DNA of 15,916 nucleotides from Bryobacterales bacterium (lineage in GTDB: Bacteria; Acidobacteriota; Terriglobia; Bryobacterales; Bryobacteraceae), in NCBI GenBank assembly GCA_003487005.1, contig DNFG01000017.1, forward strand, positions 1 through 15,916. The letters are read 5' to 3'. The first letter of the stretch is position 1, and every line of letters starts with the position of its first letter. The translations under genes and the position numbers were made by a program. Positions 1-8,084 of the stretch are shown piece after piece. Under the pieces are notes generated by a model. That model ran no database searches and was not told the origin of the DNA. It saw only the letters and a program-made list of their open reading frames with translations.

Positions 1-301
1 GGCTGCCGGGACCGGAGCGGGAGTCTCTCGGGGGCCGGTTTTCGGGGGAATAGCGGGTATCGCGGGGATCGCGAGGCGGGCGACTGCCGGGACCGGAGCG
101 CGAGTCCTTGAAGTCGCGGGGAGGGCGGCTCTCCGAAGAGTAGCGGCTGTCGCGCGGAGGCCGGGGTGGACGGTCCCCGGAAGGGGCATAGCGAGTGTCC
201 CGGGGGTCGCGAGGTGGACGGCCGCCGGGGCCGAATAGAGGGTCGCGGGAATCGCGCGAGGGACGGTCCTTCGGCGGGATGTAGCGGGTATCGCGAGGAT
301 C
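1..301 (-). repeat. Degenerate tandem repeat encoding the Arg/Pro/Asp tail of the DHPS-like protein
   Basis: Read on the minus strand this codes seven units of 12-19 residues, each beginning with Asp and mostly ending RPPR. The fullest form is DPRDTRYSPENRPPR, and the last unit is cut by the window edge. The DNA itself is repetitive: CTGCCGGGACCGGAGCG occurs at 3-19 and 84-100, and TAGCGGGTATCGCG at 51-64 and 282-295. The frame stays open throughout, so this is an expanded low-complexity coding repeat, probably disordered and basic, not a non-coding array. Confidence 0.85.
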
Positions 302-1336
302 GTGGGCGGGCTTGTCCCCGGCGGGTTCGGGACGCGGTGCACGGGGGGGACGAGGGGCGATGGGCCGTTTGGAGAGGGGGAGTTCCTCGGCCGGAGGGGG
401 GGTAGCGGCGGCGGGCGGAACGAGCGGCTTGCGTTCATCGCCGGCAGCGAGGGGGATTTCGGCTGTGCGGGTGTCATGCACGCCGGACATGTCCCGGCCC
501 TCGCGGAGAAACTGATCGGCGACGAGCGCGGCGGCACGCATGGCGGGCACATCGTGGGTCCGGACGAGGTGAACCCCACGCAGGATCGCAGCGACGGCGG
601 CGGCGATGGCGCCGTGGAAGCCGGTGTCGATTTGCGGGGTGGTCTGGAAGGGCTTGCCGGTGGGGCTGATCTGGAGCGGGATTTCGAGGGAGGTGAAGAG
701 GTCCAGATGGACGAGGATGTCGGTATTGTGCTCCTTGCGCTTGCCGAGGCCGAGGCCGGGATCGATCACGAGGGAGTGTCGGGGGATGTTGTAGCGTAGG
801 GAGCGGCTGACGGCGGCGGCGAGTTCCTGATGGACCTTGGCGGCGGGGTGCTTCAGACCGCCCTGCTTCGCCCACTGGGCAGGCACGCCGCGCATATGCT
901 GGAGAATGAGTGCGGCGCCCGACTCGTTGGCGACGCGGGCGATCTCGGGATCGAGGACGAGGCCGGTGGGGTCCTTGAGGACTTGGGCGCCATACTCGAC
1001 GGCCTTTTCGGCCACGGCGCTTTTTGCGGTTTCAACGATCAGCGGGACGGGCAGTTTGCCTCGGAGCAGCTTGAGAACCGGGACGAGGCGGCGCAATTCT
1101 TCGGCCTCGGAGACCGGAGTGGCGCCGGCGCGAAAGCTTTCAGCTCCGATTTCGAGGAGGTCGGCCCCCTGCTCACAGAGTTCCATGGCGCGGCGGTAGG
1201 CGCTTTCGGGCGTCTGATAGCGGCCTTCGTCGTAGATCGAGTCCGGCGTGACATTGAGGACGCCCACCAGCAGGGTTCGTTCACCGATCCGCCAGCTTTC
1301 GTTTCTGAGTTTCCAATCGAGCAGTTTGCGTGGCAT
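1..1336 (-). CDS. folP: Dihydropteroate synthase-like protein with Arg/Pro/Asp repeat tail (3' end beyond window)
   Basis: The frame is open from the ATG at 1336 to the left edge (445 codons seen, no stop). Residues 22-282 read as a dihydropteroate synthase TIM barrel: LNVTPDS at 27-33, EIGAESFRAG at 62-71, HMRG at 147-150, IDPGLGLGK at 191-199 and VRTHDV at 258-263. The family joins 6-hydroxymethyl-dihydropterin pyrophosphate to p-aminobenzoate in cytosolic folate synthesis. Several residues that bind substrate in E. coli FolP are changed here: D96 is E102, N115 is K121, K221 is T226, T62 is F68, P64 is A70. N22, R63, D185, R255 and H257 are kept. After a Pro-rich linker (283-345) comes a repetitive tail, 346 to the edge, with no counterpart in ordinary DHPS of about 280 residues. 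It starts 37 bp after tyrS, with no clear Shine-Dalgarno or -10 of its own, so it is probably cotranscribed. The fold is certain; catalytic activity is less so. Confidence 0.85.
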   Translation of the reverse strand, partial: MPRKLLDWKLRNESWRIGERTLLVGVLNVTPDSIYDEGRYQTPESAYRRAMELCEQGADLLEIGAESFRAGATPVSEAEELRRLVPVLKLLRGKLPVPLIVETAKSAVAEKAVEYGAQVLKDPTGLVLDPEIARVANESGAALILQHMRGVPAQWAKQGGLKHPAAKVHQELAAAVSRSLRYNIPRHSLVIDPGLGLGKRKEHNTDILVHLDLFTSLEIPLQISPTGKPFQTTPQIDTGFHGAIAAAVAAILRGVHLVRTHDVPAMRAAALVADQFLREGRDMSGVHDTRTAEIPLAAGDERKPLVPPAAATPPPAEELPLSKRPIAPRPPRAPRPEPAGDKPAHDPRDTRYIPPKDRPSRDSRDPLFGPGGRPPRDPRDTRYAPSGDRPPRPPRDSRYSSESRPPRDFKDSRSGPGSRPPRDPRDTRYSPENRPPRDSRSGPGS

Positions 1337-1373
1337 GGCCAGATCCCATCATCGCAGGCGCGGAGCGCGGCGG

Positions 1374-2591
1374 CTAGACAATCACCTTTTTCCAGCGTTT
1401 TCCGGCACGGAAGATATACTCGCCGGGCTCCAAACGGAGGGAAGGCGTGGTTTGGGCGGCCAGGTTGGGGTCGCCCGCTGGGGCGAAGGCGACGGCGCCG
1501 GCCTTGATCAGGCGGTCGGCTTCACTGGTGGAACCGGCGAGTTTCGACTGAGTGAGGATGCGGTTCAGGCGGGGGTCTTCGGCGCGGACGACTTCCAGAT
1601 CGTCGGGGATCTGGCCCTGGCTGACATCGTGGAGCCACTGGGCGCGAGCGGCTTCGGCCTCCGTGGCGGGGTGGTAATCGGCGACGATCCGGCGGGCGAG
1701 ATCGAGTTTGATGTCGCGGGGATTGCGCTCGCCGGAGGCGGCCTGACGCTTCAGTTCAGCGATTCCGGCGAGGGGTTCGTCGGTGAGCAACTCGAAGTAG
1801 CGCCACATCAGTCCGTCACTGATGGTCATCAACTTCTTGACCATGACGGCGGGCGGTTCCTGGATACCGACATAGTTGCCCTTGGACTTGGACATTTTTT
1901 CGATGCCGTCGAGGCCTTCAAGCAGGGGGACGGTGGCGACGATCTGGGGGGGCTGTCCGGAATCGCGCTGGAGTTCGCGGCCGACGAGGAGATTGAACTT
2001 CTGGTCGGTGCCGCCGAGTTCGACATCACATTCGAGGGCGACGGAGTCGAAGCCCTGGGCGAGCGGATAGAGGAACTCGTGAATGGAGATGGGGATCTGG
2101 GCAGCGTGGCGTTTGGCGAAGTCGTCGCGTTCGAGAATGCGCGCGACGGTGTATTTGGAGGTCAGCCGGACGACATCCTCCCAGCGCATCTGCTCGAGCC
2201 ACTCGGAATTGAAGCGGACTTCGGTTTTGTCGGGATCGAGGATGTGAAAGACCTGTGTTTTGTAGGTTTCGGCGTTAGCGACGATCTGCTCGCGGGTCAT
2301 GGGCGGCCGGGTGATATTGCGGCCGGTGGGGTCGCCGATGAGTCCGGTCATGTCGCCGATAAGGAAGATGACGGTGTGGCCCAAGTCCTGGAAGTGCTTC
2401 ATTTTGCGGAGCAGCACGGTGTGGCCGAGGTGAAGATCGGGGGCAGTGGGGTCGAAGCCGGCCTTGACGCGCAGGGGGCGGCCGGCGGCGCGAGCGGCGG
2501 TCAGGCGTTCGCGCAGATCTTCTTCACGGATGATTTCGGAGAAGCCCTTCCTCAGGTAGGCGAGCTGGTGTTCAACTTCGGGGAAAACCAC
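1374..2591 (-). CDS. tyrS: Tyrosyl-tRNA synthetase
   Basis: Class I aminoacyl-tRNA synthetase that charges tRNA-Tyr with tyrosine in the cytosol. The Rossmann catalytic domain carries the HIGH-type signature as HLGH at 54-57, within [13 protein letters not shown], and a true KMSKS loop at 232-236. That pairing marks the TyrZ-like clade rather than the E. coli TyrS clade (HVGH, KFGKT). GDPTGR at 86-91 and GGTDQKFN at 193-200 are further conserved blocks. The C-terminal region from about 345 is an S4 RNA-binding domain ([20 protein letters not shown]). At 405 residues it is of normal length. The start is a GTG, 4 nt after the thiD stop, and no start lies in frame just upstream. The AAGG before it directly abuts the GTG, too close to act as a Shine-Dalgarno. 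A TACAAT hexamer lies 6 nt upstream, overlapping the thiD stop. Confidence 0.97.
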   Translation of the reverse strand: MVFPEVEHQLAYLRKGFSEIIREEDLRERLTAARAAGRPLRVKAGFDPTAPDLHLGHTVLLRKMKHFQDLGHTVIFLIGDMTGLIGDPTGRNITRPPMTREQIVANAETYKTQVFHILDPDKTEVRFNSEWLEQMRWEDVVRLTSKYTVARILERDDFAKRHAAQIPISIHEFLYPLAQGFDSVALECDVELGGTDQKFNLLVGRELQRDSGQPPQIVATVPLLEGLDGIEKMSKSKGNYVGIQEPPAVMVKKLMTISDGLMWRYFELLTDEPLAGIAELKRQAASGERNPRDIKLDLARRIVADYHPATEAEAARAQWLHDVSQGQIPDDLEVVRAEDPRLNRILTQSKLAGSTSEADRLIKAGAVAFAPAGDPNLAAQTTPSLRLEPGEYIFRAGKRWKKVIV

Positions 2592-2595
2592 CCTT

Positions 2596-3381
2596 TCATT
2601 GTATGGGGTGGACGTGGTGATTCACCGGACCGGCACCGCGGCCGAGGCCGGGATTGGTGCGAATCGCCTCGGTGATATAGCTTTTGGCGCGTTCAACGGC
2701 TTCGGGCAGTTCGAGGCCGATGGCGAGGGCGGCGGTGATGGCGGCGGAGTAGGTGCAGCCAGTGCCGTGGGTATTGGGGGTCCAGAGGCGCTCGGAGGTG
2801 AATTCGTGGAAGGTAGCGCCGTCGAAGAGGAGATCGAGGGCGGCGCCCTGGAGATGGCCGCCCTTGACGAGGATGGCGGCTCCGGTGGCGGCATTCAGGG
2901 CGCGGGCAGAGTCCTTCATTGAAGCCGGTGAGTCGACGGTGAGACCAGTAAGGGCTTCGGCTTCGGGGAGGTTGGGGGTGACGAGTGTGGCGAGCGGGAG
3001 CAGTTCCGCGAGAAGCACTTCCCGGGCTTCATCCGCGATGAGGGAGGCGCCGTGCTTGGAGATCATCACGGGGTCGACCACGAGGGGGAGGCGAGCCTCC
3101 GCAAGGACGGCAGCCACGGCGCGGATAATGGAGGCGTTGCCCAGGGCGCCCGTTTTGACCGCTTGTGGGGGGATATCGATGAGCACGGCGCGGATTTGGG
3201 CCACGACCAATCCTGGATCTAGCAGGTGGACAGAGGCGACTTCGGTGGTGTTCTGGACGGTCAACAGGGTCAGAACGGCTTCTCCATACACGCCGAACTG
3301 GTGAAAAGTCTTGAGGTCAGCCTGGATTCCAGCCCCGCCGCTGGGGTCGGAACCGGCGATGGATAGAGCAACGGGCTTCAC
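2596..3381 (-). CDS. thiD: Hydroxymethylpyrimidine/phosphomethylpyrimidine kinase
   Basis: Ribokinase-fold kinase that phosphorylates HMP and then HMP-P to HMP-PP, the pyrimidine half of thiamine; cytosolic. The start [19 protein letters not shown] (7-25) is the ThiD signature, VDPVM is at 102-106, [12 protein letters not shown] at 135-146, and the anion-hole block [10 protein letters not shown] at 205-214 includes the conserved Cys209. It has 261 residues, normal length, with no ThiE or TenA fusion. The start is GTG at 3381, preceded by TACACT and AAAACGA with no Shine-Dalgarno. It is followed closely by tyrS (4 bp gap). It stands alone, away from other thi genes, and no thiamine riboswitch is visible in the 56 bp upstream. 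Confidence 0.97.
   Translation of the reverse strand: MKPVALSIAGSDPSGGAGIQADLKTFHQFGVYGEAVLTLLTVQNTTEVASVHLLDPGLVVAQIRAVLIDIPPQAVKTGALGNASIIRAVAAVLAEARLPLVVDPVMISKHGASLIADEAREVLLAELLPLATLVTPNLPEAEALTGLTVDSPASMKDSARALNAATGAAILVKGGHLQGAALDLLFDGATFHEFTSERLWTPNTHGTGCTYSAAITAALAIGLELPEAVERAKSYITEAIRTNPGLGRGAGPVNHHVHPIQ
2598..2603 (-). promoter_or_regulatory. -10-like TACAAT 6 nt before the tyrS GTG
   Basis: TACAAT on the minus strand, overlapping the thiD stop codon, is followed by GAAAGG and then GTG. A transcript starting about 7 nt after the hexamer would begin at the start codon. There is no recognisable -35. Confidence 0.45.
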
Positions 3382-3388
3382 TCGTTTT

Positions 3389-3394
3389 AGTGTA
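3389..3394 (-). promoter_or_regulatory. -10-like TACACT 7 nt before the thiD GTG
   Basis: TACACT followed by AAAACGA and GTG. It is almost the same as the miaA element (TACACT, AAAATC, GTG). No -35 at normal spacing; TTGATA lies 21 nt upstream, too far for a standard promoter. Confidence 0.55.
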
Positions 3395-3396
3395 TT

Positions 3397-3414
3397 CCCT
3401 TCGCGAGGCGAGGG
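3397..3414. repeat. Inverted repeat just upstream of the thiD -10
   Basis: CCCTTCGCGAGGCGAGGG folds as a stem of CCCT/AGGG plus CGC/GCG with one bulged base and a 3-nt loop. It sits where a spacer and -35 would be, so it could be an operator. No T-run follows on the minus strand, which argues against a terminator for the phosphatase gene. Confidence 0.3.
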
Positions 3415-3437
3415 CTATCAACAAAATGAAAAATGTT

Positions 3438-4145
3438 TCAAAATTCGAGCAGCAGGGCGGTCACATTATCGGGGCCACCGGCTTTCCGGGCGGCATCAAT
3501 GAGGTGGCGGCAGCGCTCTTCGAGCGGCATGGGGGCGATGAGGATGGCCTGAATCTGATCGGGGGAGACAGGACCATGGAGGCCATCGGAGCAGAGAAGG
3601 ATTTGGTCTGCAGGTTCGGGCTTAAGACGGAAGGTCTTGATGGTGAGGGGGTTGGAGACGCCAATGGCCATGGTAAGGACATGGCGCATGGGATGAACCT
3701 TCAGTTTCTCCTCCGAGACACCGAGGCGGCGGCCGACTTCATTGACCCAGGTCTGGTCTTCGGTGAGTTGGGACAATTCGCCTTCGTGGAAGAGGTAGGC
3801 GCGGCTGTCGCCGACGCTGGCGACGGCGATGCCTTCGTCGAGAGTGAGGACCCCGACGAGGGTGGTGCCCATGCCGTCGAGTGAGGAGTCCTGGGAGGCG
3901 CGTTCCCAGACGCGAAAGTTGGCCCGGTCGTAGGCGGTGGCAAGGATGGATTCGTCGCGGACGGTGGCCTCGGAGACCACCTGCTGGACGGTTTCAACAG
4001 CGATGCGGGAGGCCCACTCGCCGCCACGGGCGCCGCCCATGCCGTCCGCTACGAGGTAAAGGCCGAGTTCGGGGGCCAGCAGGAGGGAGTCCTGGTTGAC
4101 CTTGCGAACACAGCCGACGTCCGTCAGTCCGTAAGCGGAAACCAC
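3438..4145 (-). CDS. PP2C-family serine/threonine protein phosphatase (Stp/PrpC type)
   Basis: A 235-residue single-domain metal-dependent phosphatase, the size of bacterial Stp1/PrpC enzymes. The PP2C motifs are in order: [10 protein letters not shown] at 11-20, VADGMGG at 32-38 with metal-binding Asp34, GMGTTL at 91-96, VGDSRAYL at 111-118, LLCSDGLHG at 183-191 and GGPDNVT at 223-229 with the last metal-binding Asp. It would dephosphorylate Ser/Thr residues set by Hanks-type kinases. There is no signal peptide or membrane segment. No kinase gene lies in the window, so its partner is elsewhere. The start is GTG at 4145, 9 nt after a perfect TATAAT and without a Shine-Dalgarno. thiD follows after 56 bp. 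Confidence 0.95.
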   Translation of the reverse strand: MVSAYGLTDVGCVRKVNQDSLLLAPELGLYLVADGMGGARGGEWASRIAVETVQQVVSEATVRDESILATAYDRANFRVWERASQDSSLDGMGTTLVGVLTLDEGIAVASVGDSRAYLFHEGELSQLTEDQTWVNEVGRRLGVSEEKLKVHPMRHVLTMAIGVSNPLTIKTFRLKPEPADQILLCSDGLHGPVSPDQIQAILIAPMPLEERCRHLIDAARKAGGPDNVTALLLEF

Positions 4146-4154
4146 GATTTACCG

Positions 4155-4160
4155 ATTATA
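4155..4160 (-). promoter_or_regulatory. -10 TATAAT 9 nt before the phosphatase GTG
   Basis: A perfect TATAAT, followed by CGGTAAATC and GTG, in the 48-bp gap after the barrel gene. It suggests the phosphatase-thiD-tyrS-folP block has its own promoter. No clear -35 is present. Confidence 0.55.
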
Positions 4161-4193
4161 GGATGGGCGGGACGGCGATGGAGGGGTTTGTCA

Positions 4194-6794
4194 TCAAAAA
4201 GACAACCTCAATCCGGCTTGAAGGATCCGTCCGTCGTTGAGAGTGTTGGTAATCCGGCCGAAGGCGGGGCTGGAAAGATTGTGCTGGGGCTGGTCGAACT
4301 GGGGGGTATTGGTCAAGTTAAAGGCCTCGAGGCGGAGCTGCCCGGAGAAGTCCTGGCGAATGCGGAACTGGCGGGAGAGGGAGGCGTTCCAGTTCCAGAT
4401 ACGGGCTTTGCGAAACGTGTTGCGACCGACGCTGCCCGACATCTCGCCGGGGCGCATGTAGGCGAAGCGGTCGGCGGTAAGGACGAGCGGGGTGGTGTCA
4501 GGGTGATCGGCGACGGCGCCGAGCACGGTGGGATCGAGGACGTGGGGGCGGTCGGAAGTGCTGCCGTCGACATTGCCGAAGCCAGGGGCGTCGCTGCCGA
4601 TGAAGACCGTGTAGGGGGTGCCCTTTTTCCAGAGGTGGGATCCACCGATCTGCCAGTTGGCGGCGATGGAGCGGAGCCAGGAGGGAGTCGCGGCGGGAAG
4701 CGGGAGATCCCAGCCATAGAAAAAGGTGAGCGCGTGGGGCGAATCGAAGTTGGAGAGGCCTTTTCGGTCCTTAAAAGCCTCGTATTGCCACTGATTGCGA
4801 CCGTTGAGCAGGTCGCGATTGGCGCCGGTGCCGGAGAAATCGGGCCCCAGATCGAGGGCTTTGGAGAAGGTGTAGGCGGCTCCGGCGGCGAGACCGCGGC
4901 GAAGCGGCAGGTCCCAGGCGACTTGTCCGGCGTCATAGTAGGCGATGCCGCCGTTCAGGATCTGCCAGATTTCGTAGAAGCTCTGGTCGGGGCGGCGGAG
5001 GTTGACGGTGGCGGAAGTGAAGGGGATGCCTGGGACGGGTTCGGCGCGGTTGGTGGTGAAGGTGTTGAGAAGCTGGAATGTTCTCGATCCGATGTAGGCG
5101 AGGCGAAGCAGGCCGCCACCGAGGGGGCGTTCGACAACGGCGTTGTAGAGGTGCGAGTACGGGGTCGACAGTTCGGGGGAGATTTGAACGGAAGAGTGCC
5201 GGGCGATGCCGGGGGCATTCAGGTTGGCACCGGCAAGGGGGTTAAGAAGATCCGGGTCATTGAGCATGACGTAGCGGACATTGGGGGGATTGTTGCGGAT
5301 CTGTTGGTAGGTAACGGGGAGGATTTGTCCGAACGTGGTGGTGTACATCGCGCGAAGGGTCCAGCCGGCTCCGGGCTGAAAGGCGATGGCGAGGCGCGGC
5401 GAGATGTTGTTGGAGTCGGCGGAGTAGGGGAGGGTATCGATGGAGTTGACTTCGCGGGGGAGGGTTTCGATGTTGTAACGGATGCCGTAGTAGATCTGGA
5501 GCCGGTTATTGACGCGCCACTGATCGGCGGCGTACCCGTTGATGCTCCAGTTGCGGAAGCCGCGGTTCAGGTTGCCGAGGACAATTTCGTAGGACGTTGG
5601 CAGTCCCAGGAGCATGTTTTCGATGGCGGTACGGCCAAAGTTGCTGAAGAACTGAAAGAAACCGCGGATATTGTTGCTTTCGACTCCGTTGAGTTGGAAA
5701 CGGGTGACATCGGCGCCGAAGGTGAGCGAATGTCGTCCGGCAGTGTGGGCCAGAGCGGCGCCGTAGCGGTAGCTGTTCGTGGCGCGGTCGACCGGAAAAC
5801 CCGAATCGGGGCCGAGGTCCTGGATCTGGTTGCCGAAGCGCATGCGCGGACCGATGGCGTTGGGTTCGGCGGTGAGAGCGGAACGGACGCGGTGGAAAGC
5901 CGCGCCGAGACTGAGGACAGTCCTTGGGGCGAGTTCAAGGTCCCACGTGAGCCGGGAGCGATGCGTGTGGATCTCAGTATTTGGATTCTGACCGGCGACG
6001 AACTGAAAGGCGAGAATCCGCTGGCGGTCGAGGGTATGGGACAGAAACAGGCGGGAGCGGTCTCTGAGGCGGAGATCCCACCGGGCGGTTCCACCAATCT
6101 CGTCGACGCGCTGTGGGGCATTGGTATTGAGGGCACGTGGATCGAAATCGGGTCGGTTGGGCAGTTCGGCCGGGAAAGCGCTGATCATCCTCTCGATGAG
6201 TGCGCGGCGGGCGGGATCGGTGGCCCGGGGGATTCGCTCTTCGGGGAGGGGGACGAGAACGTTGCCATTGACCATGCCGCGGGTGTCGCGATTGTAGAAT
6301 GTGCCGGTGAGGAAGCCGAGGTTCGCGGGTAGCGGGCCGGAGAGGCGAAGGTTGCCAGCATTGCGCCGGGAGGGCTTGACGGACCCGACCTGGAAGAAGG
6401 TGCGGGCGTTGAAGACGCTGTTCTGGTGGGAGTAAGCGGCATCGCCGTGCCAGGCGGCGGCCGGGGCGGCGGGGCGGAGAAGGAGAGTATCGGAGGGTGT
6501 GCCACCGTGTTCGGCCGCGAAATAGCGGGATTCGACCCGGGGCAGAGTGACTGCGGTCGCGGTAGCGCCGATACGGATGTTGGACTCCTTGACGGCGTTG
6601 GTGTCAATGAAGAAGATGGCGACGTTTTCATTCCGCTTGGCCTCGGCGGTCATCCGGCGGCGGGCAGCGGGTGCTGGAACGACAGATGTCGAAGAGCTGG
6701 CAGGGTCAGGCTTTGGGACAGAGTCGGTTTTGTCCTGGGCGCCTAGGGGGAAAACGGGCAAAAACGTCAAGATCAAAAGGGGGGCAAGCTTCAC
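4194..6794 (-). CDS. TonB-dependent-receptor-like outer-membrane beta-barrel (Oar-like) with a reduced N-terminus
   Basis: An 866-residue exported protein. A signal peptide covers residues 1-20 (hydrophobic core, then PLGAQ). A Pro/Ser-rich linker (about 21-48) and a short conserved-looking segment (55-105, NENVAIFFIDTNAVKESNIR) come next. From about 115 to the end there are alternating aromatic/polar strands typical of a large outer-membrane barrel, ending LRLSF with the C-terminal Phe used by the BAM complex. Blocks such as NGYAADQWRVNNRLQIYYGIRY and LRLEAFNLTNTPQFDQP resemble Oar-like receptors common in Acidobacteriota. Those usually exceed 1000 residues, with an N-terminal carboxypeptidase-regulatory domain and a full plug; here both seem missing or cut down. 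The substrate is unknown. The start is GTG at 6794, 12 bp after the upstream TPR gene, with TAGAAT 9 nt before it. Confidence 0.88.
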   Translation of the reverse strand: MKLAPLLILTFLPVFPLGAQDKTDSVPKPDPASSSTSVVPAPAARRRMTAEAKRNENVAIFFIDTNAVKESNIRIGATATAVTLPRVESRYFAAEHGGTPSDTLLLRPAAPAAAWHGDAAYSHQNSVFNARTFFQVGSVKPSRRNAGNLRLSGPLPANLGFLTGTFYNRDTRGMVNGNVLVPLPEERIPRATDPARRALIERMISAFPAELPNRPDFDPRALNTNAPQRVDEIGGTARWDLRLRDRSRLFLSHTLDRQRILAFQFVAGQNPNTEIHTHRSRLTWDLELAPRTVLSLGAAFHRVRSALTAEPNAIGPRMRFGNQIQDLGPDSGFPVDRATNSYRYGAALAHTAGRHSLTFGADVTRFQLNGVESNNIRGFFQFFSNFGRTAIENMLLGLPTSYEIVLGNLNRGFRNWSINGYAADQWRVNNRLQIYYGIRYNIETLPREVNSIDTLPYSADSNNISPRLAIAFQPGAGWTLRAMYTTTFGQILPVTYQQIRNNPPNVRYVMLNDPDLLNPLAGANLNAPGIARHSSVQISPELSTPYSHLYNAVVERPLGGGLLRLAYIGSRTFQLLNTFTTNRAEPVPGIPFTSATVNLRRPDQSFYEIWQILNGGIAYYDAGQVAWDLPLRRGLAAGAAYTFSKALDLGPDFSGTGANRDLLNGRNQWQYEAFKDRKGLSNFDSPHALTFFYGWDLPLPAATPSWLRSIAANWQIGGSHLWKKGTPYTVFIGSDAPGFGNVDGSTSDRPHVLDPTVLGAVADHPDTTPLVLTADRFAYMRPGEMSGSVGRNTFRKARIWNWNASLSRQFRIRQDFSGQLRLEAFNLTNTPQFDQPQHNLSSPAFGRITNTLNDGRILQAGLRLSF

Positions 6795-6803
6795 TTCGAC
6801 GTT

Positions 6804-6809
6804 ATTCTA
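6804..6809 (-). promoter_or_regulatory. -10-like TAGAAT 9 nt before the barrel GTG
   Basis: TAGAAT includes the TAG stop of the upstream TPR gene and is followed by AACGTCGAA and GTG. It would allow the barrel gene to be transcribed on its own as well as by readthrough. Confidence 0.4.
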
Positions 6810-8021
6810 TCGAGGTTTGGGTGGCCCTGCTGAAGGTGAGTCCGGGCCGAGTATTGCTTTCAGGTGTCGCCAGGCGATGTCGTCGAGAGTATTTCTGAGG
6901 CGCTCCAGGTTTTCGAAGCGCGGTTCCCCGGGTCGTGGTCCGCTGGCTTGGTCGCAGCGGGCGAGCAGGAGCGCGGCGGTTTCGTCCTCGGGGGTCCTTT
7001 CGAGGACCGCGCGAAAGCGGGCGGCAGCGGCGGGCAGTTCGCCACGCCTCCAGTGGGCATAGGCGAGGTTGAAGAGGAAATCGGGGTCGGCTTCATCGCT
7101 CTCGACGGCACGGAGGAGCGTGGCGGGAGCCTGGGGGTCGCCCATCCGGAGTTGGACGACACCGAGATTATTCAGGACAGAGCCGAGGGGGGCATCGGCA
7201 GCGATTTGGGCGAAGGCGTCGCGGGCGGCGGGGTATTCAGCGAGATGATAGCGCGTAAGCCCGAGGAGGAATAGGGATTCTCGGTGGTGGGAATCCGCAG
7301 GCAGGACGCGTTTGAGCCATTCGAGGGCGGCGCGGTAGTCCTTTCTTTCAAAGTGGATACGGCCGAGTTGGAAGCAAGGTTGGGAGTAGGCGGGTTCAAG
7401 ACGAGCGGCATTGGCGAACAGGGCAAGCTTCTGATCAAGGGTGGACGACAGCAGCCCGCGGACATAGTTCTCGAGGGCATCGAGTCGAATGGGGGGGTGA
7501 TCATCGAGGAAACGCTGCTCTTCCCGAGTGGTCTGGGGTTCGAGAAGGGCCAGGAGACGCCAGGAGAGACGGGTCTGGAGGCGGGAGAGGTCCTCGATAG
7601 GACCGGATTCCTCGACGGGAGGCATCCGGTGAAGCCGGCGGGCATCAAGGACTTCAGCCTGGACGCGGATCTGGCCCAGTGAAGAGGAGGCGGGCTCGGG
7701 AGAGGGAGTGAAATCGAAACTGCCTGAGACGGTGAAGACGGCGTCAGTGTTCACGGCGACCTCCAGGATGGTGGCGCGGGTGAGGCGAGCATGGCGGCGG
7801 ATGCCGAGTTCATCAAGAGCGCGATCCCTGTGGGAGCGGGGCACCAATAACAGTCCTTCACGGGTGAGAGATTCCTGAATGGTTTCGCTCAGGCTGTCTC
7901 CGATCCAATCGATATTTTTAGAATTACTAAGGTTAAAAAACGGGAGTATAAGCAGGGTTTCTGCGAGGAGAAATGATGGAGTGAACCCGAGAAAAACGAA
8001 GAGGCCGACGATCCTCTGCAT
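6807..8021 (-). CDS. Secreted TolB/FlgO-like N-terminal domain plus TPR repeat protein
   Basis: 404 residues from the ATG at 8021. Residues 1-20 form a signal peptide (MQRIVGLFVFLGFTPSFLLA). Residues 22-100 (LLILPFFNLSNSKNIDWIGDSLSETIQESL...GLLLVPRS) resemble the TolB/FlgO-like domain that precedes TPRs in many bacterial proteins. About 180-355 hold around five TPR-like helical pairs, for example ERKDYRAALEWLKRVLP and AEYPAARDAFAQIAADAP. It is probably a periplasmic scaffold. A TTG at 8027 is also in frame, but the ATG is preferred: it gives a cleaner signal peptide and lies 7 nt after TAAACT. No Shine-Dalgarno is visible. The barrel gene follows 12 bp on, so the two are likely expressed together and may act together in the envelope; that link is inference. 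Confidence 0.85.
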   Translation of the reverse strand: MQRIVGLFVFLGFTPSFLLAETLLILPFFNLSNSKNIDWIGDSLSETIQESLTREGLLLVPRSHRDRALDELGIRRHARLTRATILEVAVNTDAVFTVSGSFDFTPSPEPASSSLGQIRVQAEVLDARRLHRMPPVEESGPIEDLSRLQTRLSWRLLALLEPQTTREEQRFLDDHPPIRLDALENYVRGLLSSTLDQKLALFANAARLEPAYSQPCFQLGRIHFERKDYRAALEWLKRVLPADSHHRESLFLLGLTRYHLAEYPAARDAFAQIAADAPLGSVLNNLGVVQLRMGDPQAPATLLRAVESDEADPDFLFNLAYAHWRRGELPAAAARFRAVLERTPEDETAALLLARCDQASGPRPGEPRFENLERLRNTLDDIAWRHLKAILGPDSPSAGPPKPR

Positions 8022-8028
8022 GTGCAAC

Positions 8029-8034
8029 AGTTTA
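8029..8034 (-). promoter_or_regulatory. -10-like TAAACT 7 nt before the TolB/FlgO-TPR ATG
   Basis: TAAACT is followed by GTTGCAC and ATG. There is no Shine-Dalgarno between them, fitting a leaderless start for the TPR-barrel pair. Confidence 0.45.
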
Positions 8035-8084
8035 GCAGAGGATCGCCGGCCGTTCGACTGATTGCGGATTGAAGCCGCCAGGAA

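Noticed and set aside
1..301. CRISPR-like or non-coding tandem array
   Set aside because: The repeats are degenerate, have no unique spacers, and keep one open frame continuous with the DHPS-like gene.
1248..2675. 475-residue plus-strand open frame
   Set aside because: Antisense to tyrS and part of folP, which are certain. Its Gly/Ala/Val/Asp/Glu-rich product is what C-ending codons give when read in reverse.
3382..3437. Thiamine pyrophosphate riboswitch before thiD
   Set aside because: The gap is only 56 bp and shows none of the conserved TPP-riboswitch core.
4188..6332. 714-residue plus-strand open frame
   Set aside because: Antisense to the barrel gene, which has a signal peptide and C-terminal Phe; the shadow has neither recognisable domains nor a membrane pattern.
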